Assembly (NCBI GenBank): GCA_033065855.1
Contig: JAVXUO010001613.1
Coordinates: 124,001-188,000 of the forward strand
Length of the DNA: 64,000 bases
Source: Escallonia rubra
Taxonomy: Eukaryota; Streptophyta; Magnoliopsida; Escalloniales; Escalloniaceae
Direction of reading: 5' to 3'
Under the pieces are notes generated by a model that was given only the letters and a program-made list of their open reading frames with translations, had not been told where the DNA came from and ran no database searches. This document shows positions 55,561-64,000 of this stretch, piece by piece. The position numbers were made by a program, and so were the translations under genes. Positions within the stretch are counted from its first letter, which is position 1; each line of letters starts with the position of its first letter.

Positions 55561-57326
55561 CGGGTAAGAGATCAACTCCCTATAAATTGTCCTCGACGTC
55601 CCTCCAAAAACGTAGTAGTTTACTTTACATTTATAATCGTAGTATTAATCCTAATCCTAATATAAGAAAAACTAACTAATAACGACGCCACGAGCACCCC
55701 ATGCGATCATCTTCCAAAAGTCTAGCCAATCCCTCCTACAGAGTACTAGATACCTCGATGTCCTCTGCACGAGAGCTCCCTCGTGTCGCCGCGAAATCTG
55801 CACAAGCATTTCCGTCTCGGTGTACATTTTTAATCTTGCAATCCCAACCTTGAACCATGTCACACAGCGATTAACGATTAGTGTGAACCTTTCAATCAGC
55901 AATACTACTACAACCATGGCATCCAATTCCAAATTACTTTTCTGACCCCCTTGCTCCAAACCAATTGTGAATTTGTGACAACTGCAATTATTTTTGGGTC
56001 GTCTATTGGGCTGGGCCTGAATCAATCTGACACGAACCGCAAAGTTCTGGGCTGAAGTAACAGGGCCTAAGCTGAAATCAAGTTTGGTAAGAGAACATAA
56101 TGTCGGTCCAGCCCAAATCTGGCGTAGGGGGACTTTCCTATTTTTAACACGGTTTTGTTTATTTTCTAATTTTAATTTCTTTTTGAAAATACCAAAAGTA
56201 CTTCAACTCATTACGAATTCATTATCAACCTTCCTAAGAATTCACTCCAATTATTTTGACTTTGGTAATGTGTTGATAAGCGATAACCAAACAACATACA
56301 GTACTGCTATATCTTTATAATAAATTCGAATTTCTTTAACGTATTCATGTTTTTGAAAATGGTAACGGAACAAGGTTACAAGGGTTTTTGCCTTTTCTTG
56401 CGAATATGTATTTTTTCAAATAGTGAAAATATGAATTTAGTGAAAAGATATCCAAACACGAGCTTCGATACTTACAAAGGACTGAAGGGTTGCAAGAAAA
56501 ACGAAGGAGAGAAAAGAAAAAAAAAAGGAGTTATTACTGGATACCAATTTTTTAACACTTGCACACTCCGCTTTAATCACTGAACACTAAAGCAGAAAAT
56601 GCAACACAAATAGCCTATTATTTTGAGGACCTTTCATAGGCACAACTAAGACCGTTGAAATAGTTGCAAAGCTACTCTTTTCATGCACTTAGAAGACAAT
56701 TGTGCCACCAAAGTGCTATTCATGGATGGAAGAGACTTTTCAGGTTTTTGATGCCGTTCATCATCATCAATGACGTAAAGTCTGCTTGATTTGAGCAACA
56801 AAATCGTTTCCTTTTATGAACAAGAAGAGAGTGTGACACAGTACAAATATTCAGGATTAACAAGAATATGTGAAATTTAGCATTACTCTTTCAATCATTA
56901 CTCGAGCATAATGGGAACAATAACTTTATGCTTCACTTTCACCCTGCATTAACTTGCTTTACTCCATTGTAACTATCTATCCCGACTGACCAGTATAAAG
57001 GGTCTAAGTCTAAGGTTTAGTCCAAAGAGCCACTCTCTTATTGTTCCAACAGACTGACTGTCTGGAGATGATCTTGACTTGCAGGTTTTTGATATGTATA
57101 TGCTTGGTGGAATCTTAGAAAGCTTGTTGATATGTTTCATTCTGCTTGACTAAGACATATACAGGAATTGCCTCTTCTAACTTCCTCCAACTTGCAAGCC
57201 TAAGGACCATGGAATCGACTCTTCATGGTAAGTTACTACTGGGGTCAGAACCCTCTCAAGGAACCCACTCGAGATGCCGCGTCATTTCGGTCCTATGAGT
57301 TATGGCAGCGGAGCGATGAGAACGGT
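55561..57326. other. Intergenic, no gene recognised
   Basis: Frames at 55672-56025 (minus) and 56084-56583 (plus) have no known domain and no splice support. I see no element ends. Confidence 0.45.
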
Positions 57327-57576
57327 TACTTAAAAAATTTGACTGTTAAAACCTGATTGGAACGAATTTATTTCATTGTCGTGGTGCGATTACCCCTTAT
57401 ATAGCGACAATTAATTGTCTCTAAATGTTTCTAGTGACTTTTTTTAGTGACGCAAATAATTATTTCTGAAAGTGTTAGAAGAAAAGTCGCTTGAAACATT
57501 TAGCGACTATTAATTATCACTATACATGGAGTTGAAAGAAGATTCTTACAACCCGGGTAGGAGTTAAAGTTTGTTC
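57327..57576. mobile_element. Mutator-like foldback MITE, second copy
   Basis: The right end in reverse complement reads GAACAAACTTTAACTCCTAC, then CCGGGTTGTAAGAATCTTC, GATAATTAATAGTCGCTAAA, matching the 3118-3362 element. The left arm is more decayed (AAAAAATTTGACTG, then TATATAGCGACAATTAATTG). The target duplication is not clear. Confidence 0.7.
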
Positions 57577-59208
57577 TGCAACGGATTAGATATGATTACG
57601 CTAAAAAACGAGCGTACGTCTTATGTTTGTGAAGCTCTTTACCGATACAAGTTTGCCTCGTGCAATTTATAGCATAAGAAGTGGTTGGATTCTCACGGGT
57701 AACTAGCAGATTGAGTAAAGGACATCATCCCTTGGCTCCCAAATTTATAAAATTTGACTTGAGCCAGACTTGATCTGTTGTATATAATAAGTATACGTAG
57801 TTTAGGTTGAGCAACTTCAAGATCTTAGAAATAACCTCTAATCTAAGTCTGATTTTGGTAGATGAAAATAGAATTCATATTTAGAACTTTATTTCAATAT
57901 CAATTCTCAGAATTGGCAGAATTGGAATTGAAAAAGAATTAGAGTTTATTGTCTGGATGTAATTATTGAAAACTTAAAATTGGATCTTGTCTCAAGTGGT
58001 TCCCACGATTTTTCGGCTAACAACAGTCGTTTAGTTACCATCTACTCTAAGACATTAAGCTGTTAGAAAATGAGCCAAATAATGTTATCATGCTTAACAT
58101 TCCACCTCACATGCAATCCGCGATTGCACATGAAGAGACAAATCAAGTCAAGCGGATAAAATCGAACTCAAGACCTTATTAAACCAGAGTTTTAACAACA
58201 TATTAAGTTATCATCTACTATAAAAGTTTAAATTGTTAGAGAATAGGATAGACAATGTTATTATGCTTAACAATAGTCGAAATCCGGCAATGCTCGACGG
58301 CGATCCAATAAATTTCTAGTTTGTCAAAAGTCCGGCGACGACCTAGGATGATATGCACAGTGGTCTGATGGGGTGGCATGTGTGACCTGTTAGTTCGGAA
58401 TGTAATTTTTAGCTAGATACCTAAGAATCAGAAGTCACTAAACATATTATAGAACAAAATTTCATATGATTGCACTAAAATTCCAATTTTGAATAGAGTG
58501 CCCAAAGAGGTAAAAAAATATTTGATGGTTAAGAACCAATGGTCTCAACCATCTAAAACCGCTAACTTTATAATATAATTCTCAACGGCCTCCTTAATTA
58601 GCACCTCCTCCTATCGCACCAGCCCCTCCGATCCAACATCCCTAAATCATCTTGGACCTTGCAATAAGCAGAATTACAATTCTCAGTGCCAAATTCCAAA
58701 TCCAACATAAATTCGGCAATCCAATCAAACCCTAAAACAGTAGTTTTACCTTTTTTGCGGTTCTTAGTTTACGTCCGAATCTCTCTTCCCATCTCTCTCA
58801 CTCTCCCTACGTTTGTATGCCAATGTGCGACTGCATGAGTGCAAAAATTGGTCTTGGTTCCAAGCATATCATTACTTACATGATTATATGACATAATCTG
58901 GTTGACTATAACACATTACTGAAATCCCAATTAACTTCCATAACACGTCAGACATAAGGTAACATGATTTGTTAGACATTATGGCTAATCACATCACATT
59001 ATTCGTAAAAAGTGGTGCATCACGAATAAGTGGTACAATTTAAGCTTATGAAGGTGCCGTGCAATTTTCGCCTAGACTTGAGATTAATTACGTCCAATCG
59101 TGTAGATCAAATTGAAAGAGCCTCTGATGTACCAAAGAAAATAAAACACGGTTAGGCGATTCTAGGCCCTATAAAGCAAAGAACACTTCTCAAACGTTGA
59201 ATTACTTT
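57577..59208. repeat. Intergenic with two copies of an unclassified repeat (58010-58270)
   Basis: Two similar blocks, about 58020-58105 and 58190-58270, share TTA(C/T)CATCTACT, GTTAGA.AAT, ACAATGTTAT.ATGCTTAACA. Between them, CGCGATTGCACATGAAGAGA and AAAATCGAACTCAAGACC recall blocks seen in other plant interspersed repeats. No gene seen in the rest. Confidence 0.45.
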
Positions 59209-59329
59209 TTTTTTTAATGTTTAGAACTGCAATTCAATATGACCCGTCGGTATGGAGAATCGAACTCGAGACTTCGAGGTCATTCCTCGAAACCCTTTGC
59301 CTCTTCCACCACCCCTAAGGGTTAATCGA
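59209..59329 (-). mobile_element. tRNA-like SINE, copy B
   Basis: Read leftward: head AACCCTTAGGGGTGGTGGAA, body ATGACCTCGAAGTCTCGAG followed by TTCGATTCTCC (a good pol III B box), a TTGAATTGCAGTT tail motif shared with copy A, and an A-tail (T run on the plus strand at 59206-59215). Direct repeats TGAATTACTTT at 59198-59208 and 59330-59340 are exact. About 120 bp. Confidence 0.87.
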
Positions 59330-59340
59330 TGAATTACTTT

Positions 59341-60601
59341 AAAGATTGAAAAAACATAATCTTCCAAGATCTTCTAGCAAGAAATATACGTCATTCATTG
59401 CTTAAATAGGATTCATATAATGTCAAATTTGGATACTATCTCTTTCCAAAGCTTGTATCACTAGAAGCGACTTGTTCTCCACAGGGAGAATGAAATTATT
59501 GCATCAACTTGTGAGTAGTTCATTTTTATATTGATGATTTTATTATACTAATTGACCAATTGTGTAATAATTATTCAAAAGATTCACATAATGATTGTCA
59601 TTTAGATCAAGCCAAAAGCTTATTATGTTCCACTTCTATTTTATCATTACAAGGCCCTAGTGATTTTAAGTAAATTAAAAGATTATTATTACTAGGACTT
59701 TCCTTCCCCAACCACTGGTACTTAGTGCATAATAAAATATTAATGTCCAGCTTAATAAACAATTAAAGCATATAGCATAATGCTTTGGAAGTCCTTTTTG
59801 GTTGACCCCTAATCTTGTTTACTCTGTAGCAGCCTTGGATATCTTTTTTCTTGAATTGGTCTGGATTAAGTTTTCAAAGATTTGGAAAGAAATTACAAAT
59901 TCACAAGTTTATCGGATAATCTATCGATTGTATAGATCGATTCAAATATCGTGTATCGAACATGTTTTTGCTTTTAGAGACAAAATGCATTATTCATTGC
60001 TCAAAGTCTGATCCTTTTCACTTTTGACAAAGAGCTTCATTTATTCCTTAAAACCCTTTAAAGTAACAAAGTTTTTTAAGTTCAAGAAGTGAAAGTATAA
60101 ATTGAGAGCTATCGAGTAGATGAAAAAAATGTGGGTTTTCAAGGGAGAAAAAGAATAAAGGTAGGCTTGATAGAGCTACAACTCTCTCACGTAACGATTA
60201 ATCATGGTCGCTAAATATGTTTAGTGACTTTTGATTGACGATGTTAGAATAGTGCCGCTAAGACCAGCGTTTGCAAAAATGTCACCTTCAATATTTATCT
60301 ACAACCGTTACTTCATGGAGAGTTGTAAACTATTTCTACTACCGGTGCTGGGGTCAAAGTCTTTTCCGAAAAGAGTTGATGCCTACAATAATAACAAGAA
60401 CACAAACAAAAAGACAAGCTAGGAAGAAGCAAATTAAAGCCTCCATTGAGATGACATCTCCTGTACAAAAGCAAGTTAAAGCCATGATGATCAAAGGCTC
60501 TTTATGTATATCTTATTTCCAACCAAAGATGCTGCAGGTGATGGTGATGGTGATGAAGATCATGAGGCCATTCCTTGACTCTGTGTTCCTAACCAAACTA
60601 G
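59341..60601. other. Intergenic, 3' flank of the DUF1677 gene, one MITE-like piece
   Basis: No gene seen. At about 60185-60290, GTAACGATTAATCATGGTCGCTAAA, in pieces, resembles the centre of the 3.1-kb MITE family. The right part should hold the 3' UTR of the leftward DUF1677 gene. Confidence 0.4.
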
Positions 60602-60973
60602 CTAGTAATAAGAGAAAGACGAGTCATCTCCTACTTGTGAAGTGCTGGCCGATCTCGAGTACTTCTTCGAAGATGCCCGAGACGACGACGGCGACGACAT
60701 GTCGCCGGACCTCCTCCTCAGCATCTGCCTCATGCCGTCGGCCACCCGGATCGCCGGATTCGACTTGTACTTGCGACAGAACGACATGTGAGCCTTCATG
60801 GCTTCCTCAGTCCCGAACTGCTTGTTCCCTCTGTTAACTTCGTCTCTTACAGCTTCTGAACACAGCCCGCACAGCCATTTGCCGTCGAAGTTCGCCTTCA
60901 CCTCGCTTATGTAGTCTTGGGTGCAATCTTCTTTCAGTCCACAACAATCACACTTTGCCATTTCTATGTCCAT
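60602..60973 (-). CDS. DUF1677 family protein (plant-specific, Cys-rich)
   Basis: Single-exon gene of 123 residues starting MDIEMAKCDCCGLKEDCTQD. Cysteines C8, C10, C11, C17, C35, C38, then H62 and C66 (AHMSFCRKY), are the hallmark DUF1677 pattern and look like a zinc site, though metal binding is unproved. KWLCGLCSEAVRDEVNRG is the most conserved core. The tail is Ser/Arg-rich (SGDMSSPSSSRASSKKYSRS). Start chosen at 60973 as relatives begin just before the first CxCC; an in-frame ATG at 61039 would add 22 residues. The function is unknown. Relatives I recall are At4g14819 and At3g22540, which keep the same neighbours. Confidence 0.92.
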   Translation of the reverse strand: MDIEMAKCDCCGLKEDCTQDYISEVKANFDGKWLCGLCSEAVRDEVNRGNKQFGTEEAMKAHMSFCRKYKSNPAIRVADGMRQMLRRRSGDMSSPSSSRASSKKYSRSASTSQVGDDSSFSYY

Positions 60974-63900
60974 TTCACCCTCTCTCTTCTTGCCAAGTAC
61001 AAAAGCCAAAAGAATCTGGAGAGACAACTTGGTATTCAAGGAAATTGATCACTTGGTGTCTTGGTCATGGTAAGAAAGTGAACCCTGTTTTGTTTTCTCT
61101 CTTTTGGCTATGGGAATTGTGGGTTTGTTGCCATAAGAGCTGACAAGAGCTTGAGAGAGGTTTGGGAGCTTTTATGAATGGCCTGAGAGAGAGGGCATGG
61201 GGGGGAGAAAGTTGGAGGGAGAGGGAGAGGGAACTTATAGTAGGGAATGCTGCCATAAATCCCTCCATGTTCTAAGGGACATGGGGCAGTGGAAATCGAG
61301 ACAAAGTGGTCGGGGGGACCCTATGGTGTGGCCCTTTCTACCATTTTTAGAACCTAACTTGCGAGCTTATTATTCACGGGAGCGCGACATTTAACTCAAA
61401 GTTATATTTCAGACTATAAGTCGTTGAAGGTGTTTTGTGATTCTTTGACTTTAAGTTAGGAATGAAAAACACGACAAAAATGTTCTCGCTCATATCAGTG
61501 ATGGAGCCAGAACCTTGTTTGATGTGGGTACCGAATAGGCAAATAATTATGAATCTATTTAAATTTACTCATTGCTGATTAAAGCTAGCAAGCGAGAAAC
61601 CCAAGCAAGCATCAATGTAATGGGCACGTGTAGATTATACTTTTAGCAGGTGGAAATTCAAACACCGGCGTGGACCGTGTAAATTCACAACTAACCTACA
61701 ACTTCTTGTGTCATTTTTCCGTTCTTTCCCAATTTTTCGTAAGGTTTTTTGGCAAATTAGTTGAACATCTTGTGTCTGCAATCTCTCGGATGCCAGTAAT
61801 GAAATGGCCGATGCTGCGCGGAATATCTTCATCCTTATTGGCAGTGTGCAAAGAGAGATGGGCACCGTCCCTCAGGCACAACGAGGTGTAGATAGAGAGA
61901 TGGGCACCGTGCGAACAGCAACAGGTGGGCACGTGCCCCCGTATGCTTCCTGCTGCCTCCGTCTCTGTTCTCCATACTTGTAACATGAATTAGTAGATCG
62001 TTAATAATCTCGGTAGGTACTGTCTCCTTCATTAACAATAGTGTAAATCAGTGGAATGGGGATTTCCTACTTGCCCTTGTCCTCTTGTTTTTAAATTCGT
62101 TAGTTGTTACTTTAGGGTAGTTTTTTCTTTGGCCTGATTGACAGTTACTTTCGGTTGAGATGGTTGTATCTTTTCAAAGATGGCTTTACTCGATTTTGGC
62201 TCTCTTGAGTGGCTTCACATGTTGGCTAGCTAGGGCCTCTGCATGTTTGCTTTGGCAGTCTTCATCTCATGCATGTGAAATTTGTTGACCACTTGACCAT
62301 AAGATAAAACCAATACATCATCAGGTCAGCATCACCATTCACAGCCATACTTCATTTACCAATTGGCTTGGGTGAGGTTCCAGAGCCCAATGATTGATCA
62401 TATGGATATATATGAATTGTCATTGGGTGGTTCTGTTAACAAAAGTAAAGATGATTATTCGTTAGACTAACATAGTGACATTTATCACTTTACGAATTCT
62501 AAGAACTTCATTAATAAAATGGGGATAGAAGTACAAAATAACTAGTAGTAAGTGACTCCTACGAGGCTACGAGCACCGTGGCCTTTGAATCATTTGAAGC
62601 ACCTAGATTCCTTTAATTTTTGGCAACGAATTTGTTGCTAAAGAAAGAGATGGAGGAAGTTACTCCATTGATCGACTCAGTATTTTCATCCTACGAATTC
62701 CTTGTTCTTCATTTCTTACTCTTTGAAGATATTCTTTTTTCCTGATAAATAGTTGGAACAACTTCTTAAAGGGTCTTACGAAGCTGTCCCGACTACTCGG
62801 CAACTAATTTTTTGAAGATATGTAAGTTCGAAATTACTTGCTTCTTCTTCTTCTTTCTTCCTTTTTCCTAGTAAAACATAAGAATTTAGATTTTACTAAA
62901 AAAAGTAACTTTGTACTCCATCTCTTAACTCCGATTGTGGACACGCATCCTAATTGGGGCCATAAACGAGCTAACGGGTAAAGTATCTACAGAACAAAAA
63001 AAAAAGGATAACGACCGAGAGAACACCCAAATAACTCTTTCCTAACACAAAACAGACGCTAAAAGGTTTACCTAACACCTAACTATCAACAGACAAACTC
63101 TAGAAATTACTTGTCTCTTGCCTAAGCTATAGTACATGCTTTTAGGTCATTGATGTTGAGCTTGACACAACAGAAAATCTAAGTACATATGAATATGGAG
63201 CTCACTGCATTGTCATTTAGTGTTGTAACCAATCTTCTTTATGGTGATGTGATGAACGCCTTATCATTCGGTTGAAAGTTTCAAGCAACCAATTCAATTT
63301 TCAATGGAGAAGGTATGGAATTGTGTCAAACACCGAACCTGCGTTACGTGCGTCACATAATTAACTTCTTCAGCCCATAATTGCTTGCCTCATAAATCTT
63401 ATCAAAGTTTCTTGGCATTTTTTTCATGCCAAATAGAACAAAAGTTGTTTTCCCATATAAGAGCAAGTATATATGGAGATTGAACGCGTGACATAGCAGG
63501 AATGAAAAGATAAAGCAAGGTAAGTAAACACGTTTTCCGGATTAAGAAACTAAGGCGAGCGAGTTCTATTAAGCGCAGGATATTAAAAAATGTAAGGTGG
63601 ACAGAGTTTATTTTTACTATTTGTAAACCATAAACCGTAAACCAGAGTAATCTTTGAAAAAAGTGTGGATCTAGCACTAGAGTAGAATATTTCTCCGCAT
63701 GCAAGGTGGGGGTAATAAGTGAGTCCGCCTAACCCTTCCAAATTTCCGTTGCTAGGGATCGAGCGTACCCTCTTAAGCTAGACGTCTTGAATGCACGTAG
63801 CCAACCTAAGCCGCGCGATGTCCAGAAACTCCATCTACATGTCACATTAGTTCCCAACATATTATAGACCCTAGAGTTTTCACCTCCGTTGAACCAAAAG

Positions 63901-64000
63901 TAAAATTATAGGTAGAAGGTGGGGTGGAGTCTAATCAGATGAATAAAAGGAATAGAAAGTAAATGGTTTGCTCACATAATCTTTTCTTTTTTTAGTTTAC
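60974..64000. other. DUF1677 upstream region, no further gene recognised
   Basis: The first few hundred bases are promoter and leader of DUF1677 (GA-rich 61185-61230). At 61496, CAGTGATGGAGCCAGAA resembles the CAGTGGCGGAGCCAG end of plant hAT elements; the partner end was not found. GGGCACCGT repeats at 61859-61910 (GATGGGCACCGT twice). The rest to 64000 shows no exon of a known family, RNA gene or clear element. Confidence 0.45.

Noticed and set aside
60271-60837. Rightward 188-residue frame near DUF1677
   Set aside because: Its right half is antisense to the DUF1677 gene and its left half has no family.
63690-63800. Possible second SINE-like or tRNA-like sequence (GGGATCGAGCGTACCC)
   Set aside because: Only one box-like match, no A-tail or target duplication.

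Overview
The window is nuclear DNA of a flowering plant, most likely a core eudicot. It is AT-rich, with intron-bearing genes of plant-only families (OVATE, seed maturation protein/LEA, PLS-DYW pentatricopeptide repeat, DUF1677, OBERON-type PHD) separated by repeat-rich gaps. I cannot name the species from sequence alone. I see no bacterial operon, organelle gene, CRISPR array, rRNA or tRNA gene.

Ten protein-coding genes are supported. Left to right: an OVATE family protein (49-678, minus); a three-exon seed maturation protein (9075-10418, minus); a four-exon glyoxalase/VOC protein with a 4.6-kb intron (13007-18474, minus); a two-exon PPR-DYW editing factor matching LOI1/MEF11 (19238-22051, minus); TSR2, a pre-rRNA processing factor that looks shortened at its C end (23185-25540, plus); an MBD-like/OBERON-type PHD protein (5' exon near 29.9 kb, coding 31697-37567, plus); an HSP20-like protein (39763-40275, minus); a six-exon conserved protein of unknown function (41797-48221, minus); a second PPR-DYW protein resembling At4g14820 (49729-52289, plus); a three-exon predicted membrane protein of unknown function (52594-53893, minus); and a DUF1677 protein (60602-60973, minus). 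That is eleven loci if the two unknown conserved genes are counted separately from the nine recognised families.

From memory, the order OVATE, LOI1, HSP20-like, PPR, DUF1677 repeats Arabidopsis At4g14860 to At4g14819 in reverse. SMP, TSR2, HSP20-like, DUF1677 repeats At3g22490 to At3g22540. The window therefore looks like the unfractionated form of a segment that Arabidopsis now keeps as two partial copies.

The gaps and long introns hold many small mobile elements: a Mutator-like foldback MITE family with a perfect 9-bp target duplication at 3.1 kb, a Tourist-like MITE family (3.5 kb and 48.3 kb), a non-autonomous Helitron (4.9-6.7 kb), a 1.2-kb Mutator-like element in the PHD gene intron, two copies of a tRNA-like SINE with target duplications (41.5 and 59.3 kb), hAT-like foldbacks, LTR-element fossils (7.6, 10.9-12.2, 28 and 39.2 kb), tandem duplications and microsatellites.

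The genes do not form one pathway. They are ordinary independent plant loci: two organelle RNA editing factors, ribosome biogenesis, seed desiccation tolerance, chromatin reading and development. I found no previously unknown multi-gene system. The points most worth a second look are splice-site and start-site architecture (a CT microsatellite at the SMP splice donor, a TAATG uORF/start overlap and early stop in TSR2, a MITE about 50 bp from a start codon) and the ancestral gene order.
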